From positions 62,001 through 126,000 of the forward strand of contig NC_007577.1 in NCBI RefSeq assembly GCF_000012645.1: 64,000 nucleotides of DNA, given 5' to 3'. Positions 54,057 to 63,108 of the stretch are shown here, piece after piece. The notes under the pieces are model-generated. The model was not told the DNA's origin, ran no database searches, and worked only from the letters and a program-made list of their open reading frames with translations. The position numbers and the translations under genes are program-made. The DNA comes from Prochlorococcus marinus str. MIT 9312 (GTDB lineage Bacteria; Cyanobacteriota; Cyanobacteriia; PCC-6307; Cyanobiaceae). The first letter of the stretch is position 1. Each line of letters begins with the position of its first letter.

Positions 54057-54519
54057 AAAAATCTTTTTTATAATTCTTTTCCACTAATTCTTTAAATCTA
54101 TCAATATTAGCCTGTAATTCGTTAGTGACCATTTTGCCTAAAATATTCTCTTCCATAAACCGCGCAATCATTTTAGGTAGCTCATATGTTATTGCTAAAT
54201 TTACTGTTGTTATTTGATCACTTTTGCTTTCGAAAACTACTGATCCTTCAGTTGGTAAACCTCCTATAGATTTCCACTTAAGTTTACTTTTATCAATTCT
54301 TTCTGTAATTTGAGCTTTCCATTTAAACTTAAAACCATTTGCAGCTAAAGTCCATTCTGTTAAATCTGGTAATGTCGTTGTTTCTTCATCAACTGTTTTT
54401 ACTGATTCAATCCAGCTCATCCACAGTGACATTGAGTCTAAATCACTCCATGTATTCCAAACATTTTCAAGCGGCGCATTAACGACTGTTATTACGTCAT
54501 GTTTTAGCCAGGTACCCAT
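54049..54519 (-). CDS. SRPBCC (START-like) family protein
   Basis: A 156-residue protein with the polyketide cyclase/dehydrase (SRPBCC) fold: NAPLENVWNTWSDLDSMSLW at the N-terminus, then TEWTLAANGFKFKWKAQITE, TTVNLAITYELPKMIARFME and a C-terminal long helix. Such proteins bind hydrophobic ligands. It lies directly downstream of crtQ (3 bp gap) on the same strand, so a role in carotenoid handling is a reasonable inference; this neighbourhood is also known in other cyanobacteria. Confidence 0.88.
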   Translation of the reverse strand: MGTWLKHDVITVVNAPLENVWNTWSDLDSMSLWMSWIESVKTVDEETTTLPDLTEWTLAANGFKFKWKAQITERIDKSKLKWKSIGGLPTEGSVVFESKSDQITTVNLAITYELPKMIARFMEENILGKMVTNELQANIDRFKELVEKNYKKDFSN

Positions 54520-54522
54520 TAG

Positions 54523-56022
54523 TTAATTTACTGTAAGATTTTTTGCTAATTCAGCTTTCTTCTCTAAAATTGCTGCTGCAGCTAAATGCCCACTCATTGT
54601 AGCTCCCTCCATAGAGTCTATATAATCTTGTTTTGTGTAACTACCAGCCATAAAGAAATTAGGTATAGATGTTTTTTGATCGGGTCTAAATTTTTCCATA
54701 CCTGGAGATTCTCTATAAAGAGATTGCGGAATTTGTACTACGTTACTCCAAAGCAATTTAAGGTTTTTTGAAGATGGGAATAGACGGCGAACTTCTTTAT
54801 CAATTTCTTGTGTAATTCTTTCTGTAGATCTTCCCATCCATCTATCACCCGGAGTTAAAACACATTGAAGTAGTGATCCCACATCTTTTTTTCTATAATC
54901 TGCTGGACTTGCTAGTGCTAAATCAGCGAAACAACTGAAAGAAGCATCAGCAGAATATAGAAGGTTATCGAGTCCAGTAGGCGAGTTTCCAGTATTATCT
55001 TTTTGTAATTCAGTAACCCAACCGTCGTATCTTAATTGGATTGTGGCTACTGCAACTGCTCTAAGTTTTTTTAAACCTGCAAATTCTTTAAATTGATACC
55101 ATTCTTCTGGAACTATTTTTTTTATCCCAGGAACGTCACAGGCAGCAAGAAATTTATCTGCAAAAACTGTCTTAGTTCCTTCAGGAGAGGATATTTTTAA
55201 CTGATTAACGGAATAAGAGGAAGAATACTTTTCATAAATAATTTCTTCTACCTTATGGTTTAAATGGATTTTAGCCCCTTTCTTTGTGATGTAATCGACA
55301 ATAGGTTGTGTAAGCCACTTATGAGGCGAACCTTTTAAAAGATTAAGTTTGGAGGCTTCCGTTTTTGAAGCAAACATCATGAAGATAGTTAGCATACATC
55401 TTGCTGAAATATCTTTGCAATTGATAAAGCCCAATGCATATGCAATGGGATCCCACATTCTTGCTAAACTTTTTTCACTACCACCATGGTTTAAGAACCA
55501 TTCTTTAAAGCTAATCCTATCTAGATCCCTAATTATTTTCATTGCACCTTCATAATCTATTAATCCTCGAACTATTGGACTTGTCCCTAAAGCTAGAGCG
55601 TTTCTGAATTTGTCTACCCAAGTAAGTTGTTCAGTTGTAAAAAATGCTTTTAGCCCATTAAAAGGTGCACCTAATGGAAATCTGAAATCTAAAGATTTCA
55701 AATTGCCACCATTATTTATGAACAAATGAGTATGATCTTTCGGGAGTAAATTATCCAAAGCCCCCACTTTTTTCATTAACTTAAATAGATTTGCATAATT
55801 ATAGAAAAATACATGTAATCCCATCTCTATATGGTTGCCATCCTTATCCTCCCAACTCCCAACTTTACCTCCCCAAAAAGATCTGCTCTCGTAAATTTCA
55901 ACTTCGTGGCCTTCATCAACTAAATTGACTGCCGCTGTGAGACCAGCTAAACCAGAACCGACTATTGCAATTTTCACTTTTTTCTTAAAATTATAACAAA
56001 TCAAGTTTGGATATTGGTTCAT
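54523..56022 (-). CDS. crtQ: Zeta-carotene desaturase
   Basis: A 499-residue FAD enzyme converting zeta-carotene to lycopene. The FAD motif [20 protein letters not shown] (here KIAIVGSG...) is followed by the ZDS-specific [40 protein letters not shown] and, near the C-terminus, [20 protein letters not shown] and [13 protein letters not shown]. These distinguish plant-type CrtQ from phytoene desaturase CrtP. A ~14-residue N-terminal addition ([15 protein letters not shown]) precedes the FAD motif, so the start may be a little downstream. It precedes the SRPBCC gene by 3 bp. Confidence 0.94.
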   Translation of the reverse strand: MNQYPNLICYNFKKKVKIAIVGSGLAGLTAAVNLVDEGHEVEIYESRSFWGGKVGSWEDKDGNHIEMGLHVFFYNYANLFKLMKKVGALDNLLPKDHTHLFINNGGNLKSLDFRFPLGAPFNGLKAFFTTEQLTWVDKFRNALALGTSPIVRGLIDYEGAMKIIRDLDRISFKEWFLNHGGSEKSLARMWDPIAYALGFINCKDISARCMLTIFMMFASKTEASKLNLLKGSPHKWLTQPIVDYITKKGAKIHLNHKVEEIIYEKYSSSYSVNQLKISSPEGTKTVFADKFLAACDVPGIKKIVPEEWYQFKEFAGLKKLRAVAVATIQLRYDGWVTELQKDNTGNSPTGLDNLLYSADASFSCFADLALASPADYRKKDVGSLLQCVLTPGDRWMGRSTERITQEIDKEVRRLFPSSKNLKLLWSNVVQIPQSLYRESPGMEKFRPDQKTSIPNFFMAGSYTKQDYIDSMEGATMSGHLAAAAILEKKAELAKNLTVN

Positions 56023-56077
56023 CTATGCACCCTAACGATTTAGTTTTTATATTATAAATAGTAGGAAATTTCTGGTT

Positions 56078-56470
56078 ATGGAAAATTTAGAAGTTAAGCA
56101 GGAAATTAAGAATTCTGATGATGGTAAGGGCATTTTGATTACTAATGATGCAATAGAGCAAATTTCAAATTTATTAAAAGGCCAAATTGATAAGAAAGCA
56201 CTCAGGGTTGGCGTAAGATCAGGAGGCTGCAGTGGGATGAGTTATACGATGGATTTTATAGGAAGTAATGAAATAAACCCCGATGATAAAGTTTATGATT
56301 ATTCATTGAATTCTAATCAAAGCTTTCAAGTTGTTTGCGATCCCAAAAGTCTCTTGTATATATATGGAATGCAATTAGATTTTAGTAAGGAATTAATTGG
56401 CGGTGGCTTTAATTTTGTAAACCCTAATGCTTCTCAAACTTGTGGTTGTGGAAGTTCCTTTGCAGTTTAA
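56078..56470 (+). CDS. HesB/IscA/SufA-type iron-sulfur cluster carrier
   Basis: A 130-residue A-type carrier. The three cluster-binding cysteines are in RSGGCSGMSYTMDF (~51) and the C-terminal QTCGCGSSFAV. It accepts or delivers Fe-S clusters downstream of the SUF system encoded at 14-19 kb. An N-terminal ~17-residue polar extension precedes the fold. It is divergent from crtQ (55 bp) and starts a rightward group with the TPR and LpxB-like genes, separated by only 6 and 1 bp. Confidence 0.95.
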   Translation: MENLEVKQEIKNSDDGKGILITNDAIEQISNLLKGQIDKKALRVGVRSGGCSGMSYTMDFIGSNEINPDDKVYDYSLNSNQSFQVVCDPKSLLYIYGMQLDFSKELIGGGFNFVNPNASQTCGCGSSFAV

Positions 56471-56476
56471 ATTACA

Positions 56477-56905
56477 ATGAATAACGAAATTAATCCCATC
56501 GAAGAGGATTTTAATGCAGCTCTATCAAAGTATAAAGATGGGCAAGATTTAATTCCTATCGTTCAAGATTTTCAAAAAATTATACAGCAAATACCAAATC
56601 ATTTTGCTGCCTGGACTTGTCTTTCATGGCTTCAATTACTTTTGAAAAATAATGAAGAAGCTTTAGAAGCAGCCAGACAAGCTGTTCGATTAAATCAGCA
56701 AGATCCACAAGCTCGAATGAATTTGTCTTTAGCGCTTTTGGCAACAAATAATAAAGGTGTTAGGGATCATGTTGAGTTAATAAAAAAAATGTCTATGATG
56801 ATGCCAGATGTTAAAAGTGAGTTGAAAGAATCTGTTGAAGACGGATTTAGTAGATATCCAGATTGGCCTGAGTTAAACAAAGTTAAAAAATGGTTGGAAT
56901 TTTAA
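56477..56905 (+). CDS. TPR-repeat protein
   Basis: A 142-residue helical protein with at least two TPR-type units: NHFAAWTCLSWLQLLLKNNEEALEAARQAV contains the pattern with W/L/A spacing, then LNQQDPQARMNLSLALLA. TPRs mediate protein-protein contacts, and this cyanobacterial type is often near Fe-S or photosystem biogenesis genes. It lies 6 bp after the HesB/IscA gene and 1 bp before the LpxB-like gene. Partner unknown. Confidence 0.85.
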   Translation: MNNEINPIEEDFNAALSKYKDGQDLIPIVQDFQKIIQQIPNHFAAWTCLSWLQLLLKNNEEALEAARQAVRLNQQDPQARMNLSLALLATNNKGVRDHVELIKKMSMMMPDVKSELKESVEDGFSRYPDWPELNKVKKWLEF

Positions 56906-56906
56906 A

Positions 56907-58118
56907 TTGTCTAGAATTTTATTATTGAGTAACGGACATGGAGAAGATTTATCTGGGAGCTTGATAGCTAAGCAAATTGTAAAAAGTGGTCATTCTGTAG
57001 AAGCTTTACCAATTGTTGGTAAAGGAACTCATTACGAAAAAGAAAAAATTAAGATTTATGGAATAACTCAAGAATTTAGTACTGGAGGTATTGGCTATAA
57101 TTCTTTTAAGGGGAGACTAATAGAGATATTTAGAGGAGAAGTAGTTTATCTTCTAAAAAGATTATATTTAACTTATAAATTAAGAAAAAAATATGATTAT
57201 TTTTTTGTAGTTGGAGATATTGTGCCAGTTTTTTTTGCATGGATTTGTAAGAAAGATTTTTTTACATATCTAGTTGCTTATTCCAGTCATTATGAAGGAA
57301 AGTTAAAATTACCATGGCCTTCTAAATTTTTCTTGGTCTCACAAAAGGCAAAAAAAATATATACAAGAGATTCTCTTACAGCTAATGATTTAACTTTGCA
57401 ATTAAAAAAGAAAGTGTCTTTTTTAGGTAATCCATTTATGGATAAGTTTTTTCCTAGAAATAAAGAATTAAAGAAATCTGAATTTAGTATTGGATTATTT
57501 CCAGGAAGTAGATTCCCCGAGATTTTAGATAATTTTGTTTTGATTTTAGAGGTATTAGAGGCACTGTCAGATTTAAGATATTTTCAAAAAATTGAGTTTA
57601 ATTTTGCAATAGTTAATGCTTTATCTCCATCAAAAATCAAGGAGATATTTCAAAATAGAAAATGGTTATACCTAGAAAAAATAAAAGAGAAGTATCTCTT
57701 GAAATTTCAATATAAAACTATAGAAGTAAATATATATTGGAATAATTTTGACAAAATATTATTGAAAAGTAGATGCTGTATCAGCATGGCAGGAACGGCA
57801 GCAGAGCAAGCGATTGGATTAGGAAAACCGGTTATTCAGATTGAAGGTAAAGGTCCACAATTTACAAAATCTTTTGCAGAAGCACAAAGACGTTTGCTTG
57901 GAAAATTTGTTTTTTGTGCCAGTAATTATAAAGATAAGAATGATCAAATAAATGAGACAATAAAATTGATCATAAAAGTAATATATCTAATAAAGCTAAA
58001 TAAGAGGTTTATGATCTCATGTAATGAAAATGCCAAAAAAAGACTTGGTGAAAAGAAAGCTTGTCTTAAGATGGTTGATGATATGAATATTGTTATCAAA
58101 AATGACTCAGGAAAATAA
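56907..58118 (+). CDS. LpxB-related protein (cyanobacterial TIGR03492-like)
   Basis: A 403-residue protein with the glycosyltransferase-B-like plan: N-terminal ILLLSNGHGEDLSGSLIAKQ, VEALPIVGKGTHYEKEKIKI, then YFFVVGDIVPVFFAW, IGLFPGSRFPEILDN and CISMAGTAAEQAIGLGKPVI. The NGHGED start and GTAAEQ motif mark the lipid-A-disaccharide-synthase-related family (TIGR03492), whose product is unknown. TTG is the start, 1 bp after the TPR stop. It is only distantly similar to the member at 3918-5183. Confidence 0.85.
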   Translation: MSRILLLSNGHGEDLSGSLIAKQIVKSGHSVEALPIVGKGTHYEKEKIKIYGITQEFSTGGIGYNSFKGRLIEIFRGEVVYLLKRLYLTYKLRKKYDYFFVVGDIVPVFFAWICKKDFFTYLVAYSSHYEGKLKLPWPSKFFLVSQKAKKIYTRDSLTANDLTLQLKKKVSFLGNPFMDKFFPRNKELKKSEFSIGLFPGSRFPEILDNFVLILEVLEALSDLRYFQKIEFNFAIVNALSPSKIKEIFQNRKWLYLEKIKEKYLLKFQYKTIEVNIYWNNFDKILLKSRCCISMAGTAAEQAIGLGKPVIQIEGKGPQFTKSFAEAQRRLLGKFVFCASNYKDKNDQINETIKLIIKVIYLIKLNKRFMISCNENAKKRLGEKKACLKMVDDMNIVIKNDSGK

Positions 58119-58371
58119 TCAAAATTACTTAAAACAAATAATTGATAATTTGTTATTAATAAACTTATTTACAGTAATTTTTTTTGCAATATTTTTTATT
58201 TTTGCAATCATCATGCAATTAAATGGGATATTTATTTTTATTAATTTTATTCAGATAGTTTGGAATCCTCTTATAGTCCCATTAATAACAATTCTTATTA
58301 TTGGTGCTTTACTAAACGGTATTAATTCTTGGTGGAGGCGTAAATTGCTTTCTCAAGAAGAGGATATTTAA
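58102..58371 (+). CDS. Small membrane protein, function unknown
   Basis: From the ATG at 58102 it has 89 residues; a TTG 12 bp upstream also opens the frame. It overlaps the LpxB-like gene's last 17 bp. Two membrane spans (~20-44 LFTVIFFAIFFIFAIIMQLN and ~55-78 WNPLIVPLITILIIGALLNG) are followed by SWWRRKLLSQEED. Its stop lies 50 bp inside the convergent epimerase gene. I do not recognise a family. Confidence 0.72.
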   Translation: MTQENNQNYLKQIIDNLLLINLFTVIFFAIFFIFAIIMQLNGIFIFINFIQIVWNPLIVPLITILIIGALLNGINSWWRRKLLSQEEDI

Positions 58372-59248
58372 AATTATAATTTTTGAGTTTACTGCTTATT
58401 ACTTTTTGTCCTTCTAATACAACTTTTGCTCCATCTCCTAACAAAATTTTTAAAACCGCCCCAGGTACTGGAAGTAAATTAGGTCTATTCAGACATTTGC
58501 CTAAAGTCTCAGAAAAGTCTCTCATTAATACTGGATTTGGTGCAACAGCATTAAATACTCCTGAATACTTTTTATTATCTAATGCTTGAGTAATTAATGC
58601 ACATAAATCACTCCTATGAATCCAACTCATCCATTGCTTACCATCTCCAATTGGTCCACCTAATCCAATTTTAAATATAGGTAGCATTTTTCCTAATGCT
58701 CCTCCATCTGCCTCTAGAACAATTCCAATTCTAAAAATAACTAACCTTGAGAAGAATGGTTTTTCCGCAGCTACCGCTTCCCATTTTTTGCAAAGATTAG
58801 CTAAAAAGTCTTTTCCTCCAATACTATTTTCAGTGAATTCACCAGACAAACTTGTACCGTAATAACCTATTGCTGATCCATTTATAATGACTTTTGGGTT
58901 TATTTTGAAATTTTTAAGGGTCTTCATCATAAATTTCGTAGTGTTAATACGACTATTTTCAATCTCCTGTTTTTGTGCAGAAGTCCATTTTTTTTCTGCT
59001 ATAGGTTCTCCCATTAAGTTAATGATTCCATCTGTCTCTCTTAAAATATTTAGAAGATTTTCATTATTCCAGTTTTTTTCTTTTGATAAATCTATTTGCA
59101 AAAATTTAAATTTATTGAAATCTAAATCAAGCTTTAATTTACTTATGGGTTTTCTACTTACGATGTATATTTCGTGATTTTCATTGAGTATTGTTGGTAC
59201 TAATTCTTTACCAACAAATCCAGTGCAGCCAATTAATAAAAGACGCAT
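58322..59248 (-). CDS. TIGR01777-type NAD-dependent epimerase (SulA-homologue family)
   Basis: A 308-residue short-chain epimerase-like protein. N-terminal Rossmann motif LIGCTGFVGKELVPTIL, IINLMGEPIAEKKWT and the YGTSLSGEFTE block match the TIGR01777 family, sometimes annotated as cell-division inhibitor. GKQWMSWIHRSDLCALITQA is the characteristic central motif. C-terminal part carries the DUF1731-type VPGAVLKILLGDGAKVVLEG. Its actual substrate is unknown. It ends 50 bp into the convergent small membrane gene; divergent from ndhO. Confidence 0.93.
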   Translation of the reverse strand: MRLLLIGCTGFVGKELVPTILNENHEIYIVSRKPISKLKLDLDFNKFKFLQIDLSKEKNWNNENLLNILRETDGIINLMGEPIAEKKWTSAQKQEIENSRINTTKFMMKTLKNFKINPKVIINGSAIGYYGTSLSGEFTENSIGGKDFLANLCKKWEAVAAEKPFFSRLVIFRIGIVLEADGGALGKMLPIFKIGLGGPIGDGKQWMSWIHRSDLCALITQALDNKKYSGVFNAVAPNPVLMRDFSETLGKCLNRPNLLPVPGAVLKILLGDGAKVVLEGQKVISSKLKNYNFKYPLLEKAIYASTKN

Positions 59249-59384
59249 ATTTTATAGATATTTATCATTTAAGCCTATTAAATTTTTTAGACGTTTGTAA
59301 TTATTATTCTGTTATCAATTTTTTTAAATATTTATCAAATAAGTTTTTGTATAATAAATTTCAAATAACTTTGTTGACTTTATT

Positions 59385-59621
59385 ATGACAGATTCTATTC
59401 CAAAGAAACCTCTCAAGAAAGGAAGCTTAGTTTTTGTCGATAGAGGAAATTATATAAAAAGTATCGAGGCGTTAGCCAGTGATAATGATCTCCCTAATTA
59501 TGTCTTTGAAGGTCCTGGAGAGATTCTTTCTGTCAAGGACGAATATGCTCAGGTTCGATGGCGCAGGCCTGTGCCAGATGTTTGGTTTAAATTGGATCAA
59601 CTTAAAGAATATATTCAATAA
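59385..59621 (+). CDS. ndhO: NAD(P)H-quinone oxidoreductase subunit O
   Basis: A 78-residue protein with the NdhO signature: KKGSLVFVDRGNYIKSIEAL, YVFEGPGEILSVKDEYAQVR and RWRRPVPDVWFKLDQLKEY. NdhO is an oxygenic-photosynthesis-specific subunit of the thylakoid NDH-1 complex. The ATG start is in place. Upstream 136 bp separate it from the epimerase gene; the J-domain gene is convergent 10 bp downstream. Confidence 0.96.
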   Translation: MTDSIPKKPLKKGSLVFVDRGNYIKSIEALASDNDLPNYVFEGPGEILSVKDEYAQVRWRRPVPDVWFKLDQLKEYIQ

Positions 59622-59631
59622 ATTTTTTTAT

Positions 59632-60309
59632 CTAAAAGTTTTTATTTTTTTTCTCTGCAGACATCTTTGATTGAATTCTTTTTGCTTCTTTAATCATTTC
59701 TTTACCATCAAATAAGTAATCATCTACGTATCCTTGTGTATATCTATCAAATTCTGATAGTGCATCTTTAACTTGTGAAAAACAATGATAAAGATCTAGG
59801 CCTAAAGCTGTAATAGACTTGGGAACTATTTTTTTGTTATAAATTTTTTCAACTTTTTCTATTTTCTTTTGTGAAAGACTTATATAACTGCAAAAATTTT
59901 CCATTAGTTGGTCATCATATGGATCCGCAGAAAGTTCTTTGATTTCGTTTTTCAAAGGTTTAATTATTTGGCTAATTGATCTATTGATCGGAGTGTAAAT
60001 TTCTTTAAGCCATGTTTTAACTTCTCTGTCTTTAATTGACGAATTATATTTTTTTGAATTAAATTTCTCTTCCCAATTTTCATTTAATGAATCAAAGGAT
60101 GAACTGGAAGAGAATAAACTTCTATCATATTGTTCTTTTTTTACAGGATCATTTAGAACCTCCCAGGCATTTTGTATTGCAAGAAATCGTTCTTTGTCTC
60201 CGCCTGCATCAGGATGATGTTGCTTAACTAAAGAACGATATGAAGATTTAATTTCACTTTTGGGTGCATTTTTTTTGAGGCCTAATTCTTCATATAAATT
60301 TTTTTCCAT
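59632..60309 (-). CDS. J-domain (DnaJ-like) co-chaperone
   Basis: A 225-residue protein with an N-terminal J-domain (~2-65) containing the invariant HPD motif in KQHHPDAGGDKERF and the helices YEELGLKKNAPKSEIKSSYR and NAWEVLNDPVKKEQYDRSLF. The remaining ~160 residues are charged and helical without zinc fingers or the DnaJ C-terminal domain. Such type III J-proteins recruit DnaK to specific tasks. Downstream of cysK (16 bp) in a leftward pair. Partner unknown. Confidence 0.92.
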   Translation of the reverse strand: MEKNLYEELGLKKNAPKSEIKSSYRSLVKQHHPDAGGDKERFLAIQNAWEVLNDPVKKEQYDRSLFSSSSSFDSLNENWEEKFNSKKYNSSIKDREVKTWLKEIYTPINRSISQIIKPLKNEIKELSADPYDDQLMENFCSYISLSQKKIEKVEKIYNKKIVPKSITALGLDLYHCFSQVKDALSEFDRYTQGYVDDYLFDGKEMIKEAKRIQSKMSAEKKNKNF

Positions 60310-60325
60310 TTTTATAAATTAGGAA

Positions 60326-61294
60326 TTAAAGATAACCATCTGTTCTTGCTTGAATTGAGGTATTGGATTCAAACATTGCGGTTGATAAATATCTTTCACC
60401 AAAACTTGGCAGAATTACTATCAATCTTTTATTAATTAGTTCTTTCCTTTCACCAATTTTTATAGTTGCTGCTAAAGCGGCTCCGCTGCTGATGCCTGAT
60501 AAAAGACCTTCCAATCGAGCTAATAAACGCCCATAATAAAATGCTTCGTCGTCATCAATTTTTATAATTTCATCAATTAATTTAGTATTCAGGACTTTCG
60601 GTACGAAACCTGCCCCTATTCCTTGAATCGAATGAGATCCTGCTTTTTCTCCGGAAATGACAGCACTTTTTCTGGGCTCTACAGCATAAATTTTGCAATT
60701 TGGATTAACTTTTTTCAAAAAACGTGCGCAACCAGTAATTGTGCCTCCTGTGCCTACTCCCGTAACTAGTCCATCTAAATTGTTATTGGATTGGGCCCAT
60801 ATTTCTTGAGCGGTTGTTCTTTCATGAATATCTGGATTAGCAAAGTTTTCAAATTGATTAAATTGATAGCTATTTGCAATGCTAGAAGACAACTCATTAG
60901 CTAAATCTAAGGCTCCTTTCATTCCTTCTTGACCTGGCGTTAGCTGTAATTCAGCCCCATATGCTCGCAACATTGCCCTTCTTTCAATACTCATCGTATC
61001 AGGCATAGTTAATATCAATTTATAGCCTTTAGCTGCAGCAACCATTGCTAATGCGATGCCAGTATTTCCACTTGTTGCTTCAATCAATGTTGTTTTGTCT
61101 GGTGTTATCAATCCTTCTTCTTCAGCTTTGCATAACATTGAATAAGCAATACGATCTTTTACAGACGCTGATGGATTGAAACTTTCGAGTTTGGCTATTA
61201 TTTCTGGATAACAATTAAAGTAATTTCTGATTCGACTTAATTTAACTAATGGAGTATTTCCAACTAGAGAAGTGATATCATTTGCTATTTCCAT
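60326..61294 (-). CDS. cysK: Cysteine synthase A (O-acetylserine sulfhydrylase)
   Basis: A 322-residue PLP enzyme making cysteine from O-acetylserine and sulfide, complementing CysH in this window. The PLP-lysine block PSASVKDRIAYSM (~42-54), the substrate loop TSGNTGIALAMVAA, and VTGVGTGGTITGCARFLKK that binds the cofactor phosphate are intact; the C-terminal GLLSGISSGAAL is also typical. Length is standard. The start ATG is well placed. It leads a leftward pair with the J-domain gene. Confidence 0.97.
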   Translation of the reverse strand: MEIANDITSLVGNTPLVKLSRIRNYFNCYPEIIAKLESFNPSASVKDRIAYSMLCKAEEEGLITPDKTTLIEATSGNTGIALAMVAAAKGYKLILTMPDTMSIERRAMLRAYGAELQLTPGQEGMKGALDLANELSSSIANSYQFNQFENFANPDIHERTTAQEIWAQSNNNLDGLVTGVGTGGTITGCARFLKKVNPNCKIYAVEPRKSAVISGEKAGSHSIQGIGAGFVPKVLNTKLIDEIIKIDDDEAFYYGRLLARLEGLLSGISSGAALAATIKIGERKELINKRLIVILPSFGERYLSTAMFESNTSIQARTDGYL

Positions 61295-61445
61295 GAAATG
61301 ATTATTTAAATTGCCAAATTAACTCTCCTCTTTACATAATAATTGTATTTAAAGATCTTTTATATGATTTTCATAAAAGAATTTAATTAAAAATAACTTT
61401 CTGCTGAAGAATATTATTATTATAAAAGTGAGTTTAATAATTTTT

Positions 61446-61718
61446 ATGTATTCGCTGGAACTAAGTCTCAGATATTCACCTTTTCCGATTGCAATTCAGA
61501 AGAAAGAATTCGAGGATGTTAAAAGAATTTATGAAGAAATAAAAAATTCTATGAATGAACCTTTAGAAACTTCAAACTTGGTTGAATTAAGGTGTGATAA
61601 AGTGCAAGATAAATTAATTGCTGTAAGAGCTCAAGAAATCATTTCAGTGCAGATATATGAAAAATCATCAGTAGCAGGAGGAGCTAAAAGACCAGGATTT
61701 TCTCTCGATATAGATTAA
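61446..61718 (+). CDS. UPF0367 family protein
   Basis: Starting at ATG 61446, 90 residues; a GTG 18 bp upstream also opens the frame but the family begins MYSLELSLRYSPFPIAIQKK. The remainder EFEDVKRIYEEIKNSM and CDKVQDKLIAVRAQEIISVQ followed by SSVAGGAKRPGFSLDID fits the cyanobacterial UPF0367 group, function unknown. The ABC ATPase gene begins 8 bp downstream, so they are probably one transcript. Confidence 0.9.
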   Translation: MYSLELSLRYSPFPIAIQKKEFEDVKRIYEEIKNSMNEPLETSNLVELRCDKVQDKLIAVRAQEIISVQIYEKSSVAGGAKRPGFSLDID

Positions 61719-61726
61719 TAGAATTA

Positions 61727-62401
61727 ATGCGAGATTCTCTAGAAAATGGAATACCTCATATTCATTTCAAAGATGTCTCTTTTTCATATCCTGGGAAAAA
61801 AGACAATTTAATTTTTAAATGTAATTTTTCAATAAAAAAACCTGGATTTTGGATGGTTGTCGGTAAAAACGGGAGTGGAAAAAGTACCCTTTTAAAATTA
61901 ATTAATGGAATAATTAAACCCAAAAATGGAGTCATTAATTCTAAAGCAGATATAGGGATGGTATTTCAAAACCCTGATCATCAAATATTGATGCCAAATT
62001 GCAGAAGCGAACTTCTGATAAATATTAACCAAAATATAAGTGATTATGAAATTAATAAAAAAATTGAATATGTGCTTGCTCAGGTGGGATTGACTGGTTT
62101 TGAAAAAAGGCCAGTACACACGTTAAGCGGAGGTCAAAAACAACGCTTAACTATTGCATGCGTTCTTATTAGTAATAGGAATTTTATTCTTTTAGATGAG
62201 CCTACAGCGTTACTTGATCAAACCAGCCAATTAAAAGTTTTAAAAACTATTAAGAATCTTACAAGTGACCATAAAAAACCTTTATCCGCTTTGTGGATTA
62301 CACATCGTTATGAAGAATTAAATTACGCTGATTCAGTAGCAGAGCTGAAAAATGGTTTTTTATCTAGATGGCAAGAACCATCAAAATTTCAATATAATTA
62401 A
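61727..62401 (+). CDS. CbiO/EcfA-like ABC transporter ATP-binding protein
   Basis: A 224-residue ATPase, a little short for the family. Walker A VGKNGSGKSTLLKLI (~46), Q-loop MVFQNPDHQILMPN, signature LSGGQKQRLTIACVL (~130), Walker B FILLDEPTALLD (~155) and the switch His WITHRYEEL are present. VFQNPDHQ is typical of ECF/cobalt-type (CbiO) ATPases, which energise vitamin or metal uptake. No transmembrane T or S component is next to it, so partner and substrate are unknown. It is 8 bp after UPF0367. Confidence 0.9.
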   Translation: MRDSLENGIPHIHFKDVSFSYPGKKDNLIFKCNFSIKKPGFWMVVGKNGSGKSTLLKLINGIIKPKNGVINSKADIGMVFQNPDHQILMPNCRSELLININQNISDYEINKKIEYVLAQVGLTGFEKRPVHTLSGGQKQRLTIACVLISNRNFILLDEPTALLDQTSQLKVLKTIKNLTSDHKKPLSALWITHRYEELNYADSVAELKNGFLSRWQEPSKFQYN

Positions 62402-62450
62402 ATCTTTTACTTGTCATAAGGCACTTTAAAGAGCTAAATTCATTTTATAT

Positions 62451-62522
<72 letters not shown>

Positions 62523-62545
62523 TCCTTAAGTCGCAAAAGTCATGC

Positions 62546-62573
62546 AAAGTCACCGAAAAAAGGTGACTTTTTT
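62546..62573 (+). terminator. Rho-independent-type terminator after tRNA-Asn
   Basis: Arms AAAGTCACC (62546-62554) and GGTGACTTT (62562-62570) are perfect 9-bp complements around the 7-nt loop GAAAAAA, followed by TTT, giving a T run of six. The location 24 bp after the tRNA-Asn end suits termination of its transcript. The mostly A-rich left side also gives a weaker signal in the opposite direction. Confidence 0.75.
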
Positions 62574-63108
62574 ATGTCTATGAATACCTCCTCAATAAAA
62601 AATGTCTAGACAAATAGATACATATTAATAAATTGTTTATTAGTACATTTATTCGTACATATTTTTATCATTCTTTAGATATGAAATTATAGGTAATTAC
62701 TTTCTTTCTGAATGCCGAAACAAGACGAATTTGATTATGAATTACAAAAGTATTTAGACAAGTAAATACCCTCTTTTTTTATTTTATATAACTCCATCTA
62801 TTTAAAATCCACAAATTTTATGAACATTTGAATCATAAAAACCCACAAAACAATTTAAATATAAGATAAGGGAAAAGTAAAGAAGGAAGATTTTATATAC
62901 TTTTTAGTATAGTTATGAGAACATATAAATTGATTAATTAACTAATGATTTAAATATATATTGTGACTAGAATGACAAGTTTTAAGAACAGTACTTGGAG
63001 CATTAATATCAAATTCCTCATAAAAAGTTCTTGGATTAATTTTTAAGTCCCATATAGTCCGTATATATTTTCTGTTTGTATCTTATGAATTACCCCTTTC
63101 AGGGAATT
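62574..63108. other. Gene-poor AT-rich stretch after tRNA-Asn
   Basis: About 535 bp without a convincing gene. It holds a 17-codon ATG frame at 62712-62765 (MPKQDEFDYELQKYLDK), too short to trust; an imperfect 15-bp direct repeat (62606-62620 and 62755-62769); and a hairpin GAATTACCC...GGGAATTC at 63087-63109, next to the stop of the leftward ORF, without a T run. I see no integrase or phage att site. Confidence 0.5.

Noticed and set aside
62712-62765. 17-codon frame MPKQDEFDYELQKYLDK
   Set aside because: Too short to support as a gene from sequence alone; kept only as a note with its repeat.
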